Origin: Echria macrotheca
Lineage: Eukaryota; Ascomycota; Sordariomycetes; Sordariales; Schizotheciaceae
Length of the DNA: 64,000 bases
Direction of reading: 5' to 3'
NCBI GenBank assembly: GCA_030411725.1
Contig: MU839834.1
Coordinates: forward strand, 1,488,001 to 1,552,000
In this document: positions 9,979-20,478 of the stretch, one piece after another
Position numbering within the stretch: the first letter of the stretch is position 1
Layout of the letters: every line of letters begins with the position of its first letter
Position numbers and translations under genes: made by a program
Notes under the pieces: generated by a model
Told to the model about the DNA's origin: nothing
The model's input: the letters and a program-made list of their open reading frames with translations, nothing else
Databases searched by the model: none

Positions 9979-11871
9979 ATGCCCCACGCCTCGTCCTACC
10001 CGCCCATCGACATCCCCAACGTCGACCTGTGGTCGCTCGTCTTCGACAGCCATGGCCGCTATGGCCACTTCCCAAAGACCAAGGAGATCATGACGGACGC
10101 CGAGACCGGCCGGACCTACAGCTGGGCTGACCTGCACAGCGGCTCCGTCGAGTTCGGCCAGGGACTGCAGGCCGTTTGGCAGTGGAAGAAGGGCGACGTG
10201 CTGGCCATGTACACGCCCAACTCGATCGACACGGCCATCATCACGCTCGGCGCCATCTGGGCTGGCGGCATCGTGTCCCCGGCCAACCCGCTGTACACGG
10301 CCGACGAGCTCGCCTTCCAGCTCCGGGACAGCGGCGCAAAGGCCCTCGTTACCCAGACCGCTTTTCTGGATACGGCCGTCAACGCCGCCTCCAAGGCCGG
10401 GATTCCCACGGACCGCATTATCCTGATCGGCGACGGGCGGGATCCCACTGGCCGGTTCCGCCACTTCTCGGCCATCCGACCTGACTTCTCGGGCGGCCGT
10501 CAGTACGAGAAGCCGGCCGTCGATCCGGAGAGGGATCTGGTCTTTCTGGTCTACAGCTCAGGCACCACCGGGCTGCCCAAGGGCGTCTGTCTGACCCATC
10601 GCAACCTTGCCGCCAACACTGCCCAGGCTGAGTACCTCGAGGGCTGCCATTGGCAGTCGACGGGAGGTATCGATGGCAAGGGAGACAAGCTGCTGGGAGT
10701 CCTCCCGTTCTTTCATATTTATGTAAGTTGTACTTGCAGTATTGTTATGCCAAAAAGCTCACATGTTGCAGGGCCTCATGTGTGTCATGTTAATGTCCAT
10801 CGTCAAAGGTGTTCAGGTGATCGTCATGGCACGTTTCGACCTGGAAAAGGCGCTGCAGGCCATCCAGGATTATCGGATTAGTATCGTGTATATCCCACCG
10901 CCCGTGGTGCTTGCTCTCGGAAAGCTTCCGGCTGTCGACAAGTACGACCTCACCTCGCTGAGGATACTGCACTCGGGCGCCGCACCGCTGACGCGCGAGC
11001 TCACCGAGGCCGTGTGGAACCGACTCAAGGTGCCGGTCAAGCAGGTATGTTCTTTGAACGCAGATATAATTATACATATAGCTCCTGAATACAATCACCG
11101 ACATGAACTAATGATAGTCTAGGGCTTCGGATTGTCCGAGACAAGCCCAGTGACGCACTCGCAGCAGCTGCACGAGTGGGCCATGTTCATGGGGTCGATC
11201 GGCAAGTTGGTACCGAACATGGAGGCCAAGATTGTGAACGAGGCGGGTGAGGAGGTTGGCGATGATGAGGTTTGTGATCTGCATCCCACCAAGGCACAAT
11301 CACTGATGAAATAGGCCGGAGAGCTCTGGTTGAAGGGCCCCAACGTGTTTGTGGGATACTTGAATAGCCCGGAGCGAACTGCCGAGGCTTTTTCTGCTGA
11401 CGGCTACTTCAAAACGGGCGATATCTGTCGACGAGACGCAAAAGGGAATTATTATGTCGTTGACCGGCTGAAGGAGTTGATCAAGTACAGTATGTTTGCA
11501 CCTACTCAGAAGTTTGACGTCACTAATCACAGCGGACAGAGGGCTTTCCTGTTCCCCCGGCGGAACTCGAAGGAATTTTGGTTTCCCACCCCGACATCAC
11601 CGACGCCTGCGTTATTGGTGTGCAGGATCATGCCCAAGCCACCGAGGTTCCGCTGGCTTTTGTGGTGTTGCGTCCGGGGGTAGCTGGGACGCCGGAAAAG
11701 GGCGGAGAGCTGGCGGCCTGGCTTGCGGAACGGGTTGCGCCGCATAAGCGGCTGCGAGGCGGCGTGCGGTTTGTCGATGTGATTCCCAAGTCGGCCAGCG
11801 GCAAGATCCTGCGGCGACTGGTGAGGGACCAGATGGCGAGGGAGGAGAGGTCGGGAGGCGTGAAGCTGTAA
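9979..11871 (+). CDS. 4-coumarate-CoA-ligase-like acyl-CoA synthetase (ANL superfamily)
   Basis: Five exons (9979-10722, 10772-11044, 11123-11269, 11315-11489, 11540-11871) give 556 residues, the usual size for the 4CL group. Introns are 45-78 nt with GTAAG/GTATG/GTTTG donors, and every junction restores a conserved ANL motif. Visible motifs: phosphate-binding YSSGTTGLPKG near residue 195, LPFFHIY at the first junction, GFGLSETSP at the start of exon 3, GYFKTGDI, the junction-restored KYKGFPVPPAELE, and the catalytic-lysine region SASGKILRR close to the C terminus. The enzyme activates a carboxylic acid as an acyl adenylate and transfers it to CoA; the substrate (fatty acid, aryl acid or polyketide-like acid) cannot be told from sequence. 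The protein ends in Val-Lys-Leu, a weak variant of the PTS1 peroxisomal signal, which fits peroxisomal 4CL-like enzymes. ATG 9979 was chosen because upstream in-frame codons lack an ATG. Confidence 0.95.
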
Positions 11872-12954
11872 GTTGGTCAACCTTGCACTTATAATCAAGG
11901 TCTGTTACATAGACGGCTTTGCTGTTCCACCTCGATAATGGTGGTTTGTATGGCGTGGGTTCTTGCTCACCGAGTCTTGGAAGTTGGTGAGTGGCTGGCA
12001 TATTGTGTTGGTCAAGCTACTAGTCGTAAACCGTAAGGCTAGTGAACGGCTAGGCTGAGTAGGCATATCGACATGTACAAGACGTAGTGGACTGGATATC
12101 ACGAATTCTACTTCGACAGACCGTACGGAATGCAACCACACATAGCCATACTCTGCCCAGTTGTAAATAGGGAACTCGTGCTCCAAGTATAGAATGCCAG
12201 CGAAATTGGCCGCTATGCCTGTAGAACCAGATTGAGACCTTCCTCTTTTTAAGGTCTCGACGTACTGTCAAACCCGTCTCATTCTAACTACTGTACCGTG
12301 GCCCCCGTACAAAACCTTGACCGCTCACCCAACAAGACCACGGTAAAACGAGACGGTTTCAACAGTACATCGAGACCTCCTCTTTTTTCCCTCTACTTTT
12401 CTTCTTTTTCTTATAGCTACGCAACAGAGATCCTCATACCAAGTGCTAGGCCAGTCTGTGCCGACCTTCCTGTTGTGAGGAAACAAGTCTGACCTGGGAC
12501 ACTGCGGTCAGCTTGGTGCTAGGTAATAGAGGCATGAAAAAAGAACATTCTGTGTTTGAGCTCGATACTGGGGAACGTGGTCATGACCACTATTTGGTTT
12601 CTGATATAGCTTGGATCTCGACCAGCGTCACTAATGTTAGAGCAATCCTGTGCTACAACCACAACTGAGAGGATATCCATGCCCCTGATGCAGAGCCTGC
12701 CATCTAACGTCTTTTGCAGTTACTCTCTAACCACGTCGGTATAGAACTGGAATCCCACCACTCTATTCGTTATAGTTGCCTAACAGCGCTCTATTTTCTA
12801 CAGAAGACCTTGCTTGGTCCAGGCTCGCCTCCACCCGCACAACTCCAAATCTGATATACACACCTCATCCTACATCCGAGATCTTTACCATCCCCTCCTC
12901 CGACGTATAATACACCACCAAGCATCCCATCTTACCCTTAATACTTCTAACAGT
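11872..12954. other. Intergenic region between convergent genes
   Basis: This lies between the 3' ends of the acyl-CoA ligase (+) and ATP11 (-). I see no gene, only short random frames; the last 150 bases are C/T-rich. Confidence 0.6.
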
Positions 12955-13920
12955 CTACCCCATCCTCTCCGCCTCCTCCAACAACTTCTCCACACTAAAC
13001 CTCTCATCCCCCCGTCCAAACCACTCCAACAACCTCCTCCTCTCCTCATCTCGTCCCTTCCCCTCCCACCCGCCATAAAACCGCTGCAGACACATAACCA
13101 ACCACCTCGCATCCTCCGTCCTCACCCCACGATCCCCCGCCACAAGCCCATGCATCAGCACCACCCCTTTTGTGTCTACCAAATCCAAATAATGCGTCAC
13201 AGTCGTATGCGGCGCGGCATACTCGCCCCTGGCCTTGTACTCAGCCAGCTGGGTAAATAGTACTGTTGACGTCCTGCTCGCCGCGTCCCACGTCCACTGC
13301 AGGAAATGCATCTCGGCGCCGGCGTCGTCGTGCGGCACGGGAAGCAAAAACTGCGGATACGTCCGCGCGAGCGAGGACATGTGCTCGAACGTCGCGGCGG
13401 GGATTACCGCTGCTAGGGAGCGCGGGTCGGGGGAATGTAAATCGCGCCAGATGGAGGTTATCTCCTCTACGGATGGGATTGCTTCCAGTTTGGGGAGGTT
13501 GATGATCTCGCTGAGGGGCTTGATCATCGCCCCCTCCTTCTTCTTGCCCTTTTCTTTCCCTTCTGCCGCCGTAGATTTCTTCGTCGCCGTTTCGGTCGTC
13601 GCACTCGGACCCGAGCTACGAGAAGGTGAAGTGGATGTGGGTGACGGAGGAGGAGGAGGAGGCACAACAACATCCGCTTCCCTTCGCAGACTCGCAATCT
13701 TGTCGGCGTACGCCCGCTTCAGCGCGTCAATGTCGGCGTGGCCCTCGGCGCGGGCTTTGCGGTCGAGCTTGTCGCGGTACTTTTCGATGACCGACCGGCG
13801 GTGCTGCGTCGTCGCGAGGAAGCGCACGTCGTGCACTTGCGCCCATCGTCGCTGGGGCGTTGTGAGGCGTGCTTGGATGCCTGCGAGGTGGCGGAGCGCC
13901 GGGGTTCGGACGGTCGCCAT
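12955..13920 (-). CDS. ATP11: F1-ATPase assembly chaperone Atp11, mitochondrial
   Basis: A single exon of 321 residues. Atp11 binds the free beta subunit of F1 in the mitochondrial matrix and prevents its aggregation until the alpha3beta3 hexamer forms. The N terminus (about 45 residues) is rich in Arg, Ala, Thr and Gln with almost no acid, as in a matrix-targeting presequence. A charged helix (VIEKYRDKLDRKARAEG) and a Pro/Ser/Lys-rich linker follow, then the conserved ATP11 domain: KPLSEIINLPKLE, the IWRDLH motif, and FLLPVPHDD...EMHFLQW about residues 200-220. Length fits the family (300-330). The next gene upstream on the same strand, CCP1, is also mitochondrial, but the 348-bp gap argues for separate promoters. 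An ACCCTAACCCT telomere-like motif lies 85 bases upstream of the ATG. Confidence 0.93.
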   Translation of the reverse strand: MATVRTPALRHLAGIQARLTTPQRRWAQVHDVRFLATTQHRRSVIEKYRDKLDRKARAEGHADIDALKRAYADKIASLRREADVVVPPPPPPSPTSTSPSRSSGPSATTETATKKSTAAEGKEKGKKKEGAMIKPLSEIINLPKLEAIPSVEEITSIWRDLHSPDPRSLAAVIPAATFEHMSSLARTYPQFLLPVPHDDAGAEMHFLQWTWDAASRTSTVLFTQLAEYKARGEYAAPHTTVTHYLDLVDTKGVVLMHGLVAGDRGVRTEDARWLVMCLQRFYGGWEGKGRDEERRRLLEWFGRGDERFSVEKLLEEAERMG

Positions 13921-14268
13921 AGTGTGTCTGTGTTTGTGTTGATGTCGAAGACCACAGTTACAATCTTGTCACCTCGGAAAGTAAATTTAGGTTCTTGACG
14001 TCAGACCCTAACCCTCAATATCGAAATGCGGGGAGACCTACACCCGGGGGGCCGGGACTGCATTACCGGCAGCTCTTCAACATCTTCCCCGCTCAAACTG
14101 ACTTCAACTCTTCATCCTGCTGGAACTTGAGTTATACCGCTAGTATTGATTACAAAGACAGCGAGTCTCCAACAACTCTACAAATGACGCCGCTCTCTAT
14201 CCCCCCTCTCTAATCTATCTCTATCGGCCAGGGTATCAGGACAAAACCAAATCACTTCCCTCCTCCCT
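13921..14268. promoter_or_regulatory. Probable ATP11 promoter with telobox-like motif
   Basis: The 348 bases between the CCP1 stop and the ATP11 start (both on the minus strand) hold no gene. ACCCTAACCCT at 14005-14015 matches the fungal telomere repeat and resembles the telobox seen in promoters. Promoter function is inferred from position only. Confidence 0.45.
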
Positions 14269-15394
14269 TCAGGCGCTCGTCTTGAACACCCACCGCTGGT
14301 TCTCGGTGCCCTCGGCAAACGGCACACCGAGCTCAAACAGCTTCAACACAACCGCCGAGAAGTCCTTGAAGAACAAGTCATTGTCGGCCGCGTACTTCTC
14401 GACCCACTGCTTGAACTTCTTGTCCTGCACCAGCGCCATGTCGGCCGGCAGCATCATCAGCGTCTTGGTCGACTTGTCCTCGTACTGCTTGGGGCCGTCC
14501 CACTTCTTCCACTGCCACTTTTCATTGAGGAGCAGCTTGAAGTAATCGTTGGTCAGCACCGTCGGCGAAAAGGTCCACGGGCCGTCGAAGCCGCTGCGGT
14601 CCTTGTGGCACCGGCCGAGCGCGTGCGCGCCGGCGAGCGCTACAATCTCCTGGTCGTTGAAGCCCATGCGATAGAAAATGTTGCGCAGGTGGTCCTGGCC
14701 CTGAGCGGCATCGGGAAGGCGGCCGTCGGGGGTGCAGGCGGCCATGTCACGGTCGCTGCGGCCGGGGCGATACGGGACCTCAGGGCCCAACATCTCCTGG
14801 ATGGCGCAGACGCCGCCGAGGATCCAGAGATCCGAGTACGTGATCCACGGGAACTTGGCTGCATTTGTTAGCTTTGATCTATAACAGTTAAAGTTGCGCT
14901 AGCTTACCCTTCACAGGCTCGAGGAAGTCACGGGCTGCCTTCAGGCCGGCGTTCGCGCCGTGGCTCGCCTCGGGGTTGAAGCGCATCGTGGCGCCGTTGC
15001 TGCCGCCGGTGCCCGTCTCCTTGTCATAGGTGCCGCTGGCGTGCCACGCAAGACGCAGCAGAACGGGTCCGTAGCTGCCGTCATCATAGTCGTCCTTCTC
15101 CTCGAGACGGCTGGCGATCTCGTTGTACACGGCCTGGTAGTCCTCGAACTTGGGGGTGAAGACCTTGGGGGTGGTCGAAGCCGAGTCCTGGGTATAGAGC
15201 CAGAAACCACCGCCACCGACGGCCGCGGCACCGGCGATCCAGAGCCAGCTCGACGAGCTCGACTTGGCCGGCTCAGACGAGTAGAAGCGGCGACCGGCCT
15301 GACGGAGGGCGACGCGGGGCGCAGCTTGGAAAGCTGGCCGGGTCGAGGTGCGCAGAGCGCGAGTGAAGGAGCGGGCCGCAGTCGCAGTCGCCAT
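14269..15394 (-). CDS. CCP1: Cytochrome c peroxidase, mitochondrial
   Basis: Two exons (15394-14908, then 14858-14269) separated by a 49-nt intron with a GTAAGC donor; the junction restores EPVKAKFPWITY. The product is 358 residues, typical for the family. Ccp1 reduces H2O2 with electrons from cytochrome c in the intermembrane space. The N terminus shows an Arg/Ala/Ser/Thr presequence, then a hydrophobic segment SWLWIAGAAAVGGGGFWLY (about residues 48-66) matching the bipartite signal that yeast Ccp1 loses through m-AAA and rhomboid processing. Haem-peroxidase residues are present: distal Arg, Trp and His in LRLAWHASGT, proximal His in ALAGAHALGRCH, the radical-site Trp in GPWTFSP, and the Asp in LPADMALVQD that hydrogen-bonds the proximal His. 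All catalytic residues are intact. Confidence 0.96.
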
Positions 15395-17291
15395 CTGTGC
15401 CGTCGTCAGTTACCGTTTGGTGTTAGGTGTTGCGGGGCAGCGAAGTGCGAGTCAGTGGAACGTACCGTGATGTGGGATAGAGGAAGACGAGGGGTAGGTG
15501 AAAGAGTGAAAGGGAGAGCGAGTCAAGGGGATAAAAAAGACGCAATCGAGTACAAGAAGGCGCAACGAGATTACGAATCCAACGACGGAACGGAGACTCG
15601 GCTGTGAGAAGAGCACTCGGAAAGAGAGATAGCGGGAAAAAAGAAGAGGGTTTCGCCAATGGGCTGGAATGGGATGGAAGGGGAGGCTGCAATTCCAAGG
15701 GTTGTGAGTGGTCCAATTCGGGATTCCAAACCGTCCTGAAGTGGGTCGATAAGGGACAAGGCTTTTGTCTCGATCTCACTCTCGGAGTGGCGTGGTGTGG
15801 ACCCTTTGTTTCGTTCAGCCAGGGGGATATCAGCACGTGGGAGCGCGGCGGGACGCGAAGTTTGAACGCGGCGTGGTCCGATGGGCCAAAGCCGGCCGAG
15901 ACCGGGATAAATTCGGTATCTGCTGGAATCCTGACCAATGCTTTTTGAAGTGGTACGGATGGATGTTTCATCTTTGCAATTGTCTCGGTGTGGCAACTTT
16001 TGTTAGAGTCACAAATTGCTGGATACAATGTTGCGCAGCGGTGGGACTGATGGATCGTGGAACCTGGCTGGATCTGTTCGGCTGAGAATTCCAATAAGCC
16101 ACCAGCTGGCATTCATACCCTCTAAACGCAAGATTCATCATGCGAGCAGGAGAGGTAGGTAGATACAAAAAATGCGATAATGCCTTAAGAAAAACACTCG
16201 TCCCGAAGTTGCCGTATTCCGCTGTGTAGTGTATCCAAAAGTCTAGATTGAATAAGGTATCTCCGTGGAAAAGCTCACATCAAACAGTTCTGACAGATAG
16301 CACGACGATGATGAGTTAAGCAACCAAGCACCTCATGATTTATCCTGTCGGAAGCCGCACGGATCGGGATCAGCAGTATATTGCAACGAAACCGAAACCG
16401 AATGTTGGAAGAGTCAGCAACAAAGTTCAAACATCCCCAAGGAAAAACGGGGTGGTATCCCGTAAGTCCGATCTCGGAGCGGGGAGCGGAGAGCGGAGTC
16501 AGCGGACCCGGGAGGCGAGGCGAGGCCAGGATTACGGACCCGGCGCCGAGCCGTGTCAGCCGATCCAACCGAGCCGAGCCGAGTCGAGCCGATGTTTGCG
16601 GTACGGGCGCATAGTTACAATTGTTCAACGCTGTGGCAACTTTGTGTGGTTTGCAATCATTTTTTTTCTCTTTGAGTTTCACTTTTGGCTTTGGCGGCGT
16701 AAACCGTAGTTTTAAGCGGTGCAAATATGAAAAATGAAAATTTGATATGAACTGTTGGATTCCGTACCTAGTCTAGGTAGTGTATTCAGGTGTCGATATA
16801 AGTATGGGTTGGTAGTTACCGAGGGCGGCCTTTGCCCAGGGGTTTTAGGTCCAGGTTGTTATGGAAACTATGAATGACAACGAAATAGTTTGGTGTATCC
16901 AGACAGCCGACGCGGGGGGGTTGGCGTCAGAAAACAGATTTTTCTTTTGGGTGAAATGTAAAGATGAGTATTAAGACGAACCTTTTTGGGGGGCTGTTGT
17001 TGTTAAGATATAGCTTCCGGTTCGAGGTCTTCGAGATGATCATATATATCCCTTTGGAAGGCCGTTATTGGTCAAGTATCTAGGTAGGTAGGCTCATCGC
17101 CAACCTCACAATACTGCTCGCACCATATAGAGAGAGACTGGGGATGTTCCTCCCCTCCCATGGGAGCCATCTTTAGCCTTCTCAACAACTCGGTATTCGC
17201 AATATGCGAGATTTGGACCCGAGGGACATATGTACTGTATTCCTCGTCCCAACCGTTCTATCCACAAGCAACTATTCATCATCTACGTCCA
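15395..17291. other. Intergenic region, no supported gene
   Basis: It holds the divergent promoter side of CCP1 and the 3' flank of the lipase gene. A 15-base palindrome TACCTAG-T-CTAGGTA is present at 16765-16779. The segment 16480-16600 carries imperfect short repeats of GGAGCGGAGAGCGGAG and CCGAGCCGAG type. No open frame looks protein-like. Confidence 0.55.
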
Positions 17292-19484
17292 TCAACTCGA
17301 CTCGCTCTCCTCCTCATCCTCCCCCTCTTCATCATCCACCTCCCGCTCCTGCGCCACCCAAGCCTTCACACCCTCACACCCCTGCGGGACCCTACACCTC
17401 TCCCGGGCCGTACACGTCTTCCACAGCACCTCCCTGACCTCCTTAAACACCTTATCCACCGCGTCCATCGCCCAAATAACATCCAGATGCTCATACTCCT
17501 TGATAACCTTGCTATGCACCAGCTTCACATGCGGCTCCCGTCCCCGCTCAAAGCGTCTCAGCAGCTTATCCCCATCGACAAGCGCATCGTTCCCACAGAT
17601 CCACAACGCAAACGGCGGCGCCTGCTGGTTATACCACGCCGTCGACCCCCTCGGCTTCCGCTTATGCACCTCGGCCACCTTCTCCGATTTTGCGACTGCT
17701 TTGTCTCCCTCCATATCCCGATCCGCTTTCGCGAGAATCGACTCCCGCTGCTCGTGCTCCCTATCCTCCCGCTCCTCGGCGCGCCACTCCTCCTTGGTCG
17801 CGAGGATGCACTTGTGCTTGGCAAAACACTCCCGGCCCAGCCACCAGCGCATCGACTCGGCGCTGACATAGACCGGCGCGAACTGGAACATGCGGTCCCG
17901 CAGCCCGCGGTCCCACCGGTCGTCGGTCCAATTAAACAAGAACGAAAAAACCTTGTAGCCCATCCAGCCGTACCAGTGCGGGTTCAGCCACCCGTGCATC
18001 GTCATCATGAACGGGATGAAGGCGTGGATGCCGAACATCAGCCGGAACATGGCCGGCGTGATGACGCGCATGAACTTGAAGTACATCTTGCCGACGAGGG
18101 GCCCGGCATACGCTGCCGGCGCGAGTGCGCAGAACACCGTGAGCTTCTCGCCGAGATCCGGACGCTGTTCTTTAGCCAGCGCGACAAAAGTCTGTGTCGT
18201 CCCCTGGGAGTGGCATATCAGACCAATCTTTTCGAAGCCCGTCTCGTACAGAACGCGCGAGGTGAGTGCCGGCAGGTCGAAAACGCCCATCTGGCGGATG
18301 TTCCAGCACCACATTCGCGGATCCGAGTAGCTGAGGAGAGTATGCTTTGGCTTGAATCCGCATCGGTTGTTCCCCAGCCACACGTCGAAGCCGGATTTGC
18401 AGAGGAAAAAGGCCAGGGAATCCTCGTCGTTGACACAGTAGGCCCCGGAGCTTTGCAGTAGCCCATGCATCAGCAAAACCGGGAATCTCGCATTTGACCC
18501 TTCCCTGGAATTCTTCCTGGTCGTCTCCGATAGCACCTCGGGACCCCGATGGGCTCGTTCTTCCGCCGGGAGTGGAGTGTATTCTTTCGGGTCGTACACA
18601 TGCCAGAGATCGATGAGAAAGCCGTCTTCTGTCTGGACCTCGAATTCCTCAACATCGAGGCCAACGCGGCGGGCGTAGTAGCCGACATCGCAAACTATCG
18701 GATCCGGACCGCCTTCGGTGGGCTGGTAGCCGGCGGTTCCGGCATTGTCATCCTCGGTATCTGGCCGGGGAGGCGTATCCGAATTCCGACGCTTCCACCG
18801 GCGCTCTTGGTCCCTTCTCATCTGCGCTCGTCTCTTCTCTTCAGCGTAAAACGGCCGGCTGGCATCTGGGTCCCGGAAGGTAATTCTCAGCCATAGCCTG
18901 TAGAGAGACGGCGGTATGCTGGTGAACAGAGAGCCGAGAACGATTACGCTGAGAAACGCCAGGCTGAGGAAGAAGGACGAGATTCGGAAGACGAAACACT
19001 GGATATTTTTCATGAGTGTCGGTGGGCCGTATAGCGGCAGTGGCGGGAATAAGGGGTTGGTATGCGTCGGCGGCATCGACCTTCGCAGACTGCCATTCCC
19101 GTTCGAACCCTTGGTCTGTTCGCCCGCAATGGCGACGGTCTGTTCATGGTGAATATCCTCGGCCGACTTCACTGCGTCGGTGGTGTTGCCGCCGTGTTTA
19201 GCCTGGATTGCAATAGACTCCGTGGCTTTCAATTCCTCCTTGAGGATGTTGAGCTTGTGGGCCTCGACAGCAGGCACAGCAGGTAACCGGTTTCCTTCGG
19301 ACGTTATCACAACAGCGTCGTGGGGTGTCACAAACTCGGCCTCGACCGCCACATCTTTGACGATTCCGGTGCTGGGGTCCTCGTGCGACAGCTTTTGCGC
19401 CTGCTGTGCGAACTCGATAGCCGTTTTACCCACGATCTCGTCGACTTTCCGCAGGTCGGCAGGGGATGGTTGCGGGCTGCCCAT
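17292..19484 (-). CDS. Steryl ester hydrolase / acid-lipase-family membrane lipase
   Basis: A single exon of 730 residues. It belongs to the AB-hydrolase-associated lipase family that includes yeast Tgl1 and Yeh1/Yeh2, which release sterols and fatty acids from steryl esters at lipid droplets or the plasma membrane. An N-terminal, probably cytosolic, region of about 155 residues precedes a hydrophobic stretch (CFVFRISSFFLSLAFLSVIV, about residues 163-185) acting as a membrane anchor. The catalytic domain starts near YYARRVGLDVEEFEVQTEDG and contains LLMHGLLQSSG (oxyanion region), nucleophile Ser in CHSQGTTQ near residue 425, Asp in CGNDALVDGDKL and His in YEHLDVIW. It ends in an acidic tail. 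An Arg/Glu-rich insertion separates the GHSQG and Asp segments, as in fungal members. A shorter start at the internal Met near residue 136 is possible. No intron is needed. Confidence 0.9.
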   Translation of the reverse strand: MGSPQPSPADLRKVDEIVGKTAIEFAQQAQKLSHEDPSTGIVKDVAVEAEFVTPHDAVVITSEGNRLPAVPAVEAHKLNILKEELKATESIAIQAKHGGNTTDAVKSAEDIHHEQTVAIAGEQTKGSNGNGSLRRSMPPTHTNPLFPPLPLYGPPTLMKNIQCFVFRISSFFLSLAFLSVIVLGSLFTSIPPSLYRLWLRITFRDPDASRPFYAEEKRRAQMRRDQERRWKRRNSDTPPRPDTEDDNAGTAGYQPTEGGPDPIVCDVGYYARRVGLDVEEFEVQTEDGFLIDLWHVYDPKEYTPLPAEERAHRGPEVLSETTRKNSREGSNARFPVLLMHGLLQSSGAYCVNDEDSLAFFLCKSGFDVWLGNNRCGFKPKHTLLSYSDPRMWCWNIRQMGVFDLPALTSRVLYETGFEKIGLICHSQGTTQTFVALAKEQRPDLGEKLTVFCALAPAAYAGPLVGKMYFKFMRVITPAMFRLMFGIHAFIPFMMTMHGWLNPHWYGWMGYKVFSFLFNWTDDRWDRGLRDRMFQFAPVYVSAESMRWWLGRECFAKHKCILATKEEWRAEEREDREHEQRESILAKADRDMEGDKAVAKSEKVAEVHKRKPRGSTAWYNQQAPPFALWICGNDALVDGDKLLRRFERGREPHVKLVHSKVIKEYEHLDVIWAMDAVDKVFKEVREVLWKTCTARERCRVPQGCEGVKAWVAQEREVDDEEGEDEEESESS

Positions 19485-20478
19485 GCCGAATATCCAAATA
19501 TTAAGAATGCAGATCTATGCGAATAGAGCGGAAATCATATAGTGTGCAACTCGATCGATATAAATGGAATAGCAGCCGTTGTGGGATGCTTCAGCAAAGC
19601 CGCCAACGTCATGTCATGGAAATGCGATTGGCCATCGGGATTGGAATGACAATGACGCAGTTCAGGGACGTCGTTCTCTGGTATGGACGGGAACACAGCC
19701 CCGGTCCAGTCAGCGGGTTATACCCGTCGCATCCTGGCTGTCAGGGATAACGGATGGACTTTTGAAAAGTAATCGTAACTCGATCTATTGTCGGAAGCTT
19801 AAAGAGCCGACATCGTGTCCTGCTCTCTGCCCGGTGCCGGTGTGTCCAACTTGTTGCTTTGCGTCACACTGCAGCACACAGCGCGGGGGACTGAAACAGG
19901 GGTCTTTCTGCCGTCAATTGACATGTGATGTGGAGAGAGCGGCATCCTGCCGGCCTGCCCTGCCGGCACCGGACCAGTGTCTCCGAAGCTTTCGTTGTCG
20001 GTCCGGCACCTACCCGGTACTGGTTTATACAGAAAGCGGTTCTCCGTATGGAGAAACCGGGTCATGCAAATCCCATAGCACCATTATCTATTCCGTAGAG
20101 CGATAGAGAATCCAACTAACTATCTAAGGGTCTCCTCAATTCTTACCCTTGACGGCCACTGCAAACCCTAACCCTAGTCGAATTACCGAGCTGGAGATGC
20201 CGAGGCCAGAATGAATTGGGAACCGAAGTGTGATCTTGGAGAGCTCACTAATAATATCGACACCATGAGTTCCTGCCAGTAGACTTGCGACTGGCGTCCA
20301 TTGCTCTAGCTGCTCCCGGTGTCACACCCTTCTTTTATCGCATGTATCCCCCAGCCAGTCCGCTTTGACGCGTCTTTCTCGCACGCGTCTTGATTTCGAG
20401 AGGGGCATGGGCCCGCACCCAACGTCGCCAGCGCCCCAACGATCTTGAACCGCCGCTGACGACGGCGCCCTCGTCAAG
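19485..20478. promoter_or_regulatory. Divergent promoter region between lipase and PEX6
   Basis: About 1 kb between two divergently transcribed genes. The telomere-like motif AAACCCTAACCCTAG occurs at 20163-20177, about 300 bases upstream of the PEX6 ATG. No open frame looks real. Shared regulation of the two lipid-related genes is possible but only inferred from arrangement. Confidence 0.45.

Noticed and set aside
13235..13942. Plus-strand frame of 235 residues
   Set aside because: It lies antisense to ATP11 and mirrors its codons.
16480..16600. Possible tRNA or structured RNA in the GAGCGG/CCGAG-rich stretch
   Set aside because: No cloverleaf, A box or B box can be formed; the sequence is a low-complexity repeat.
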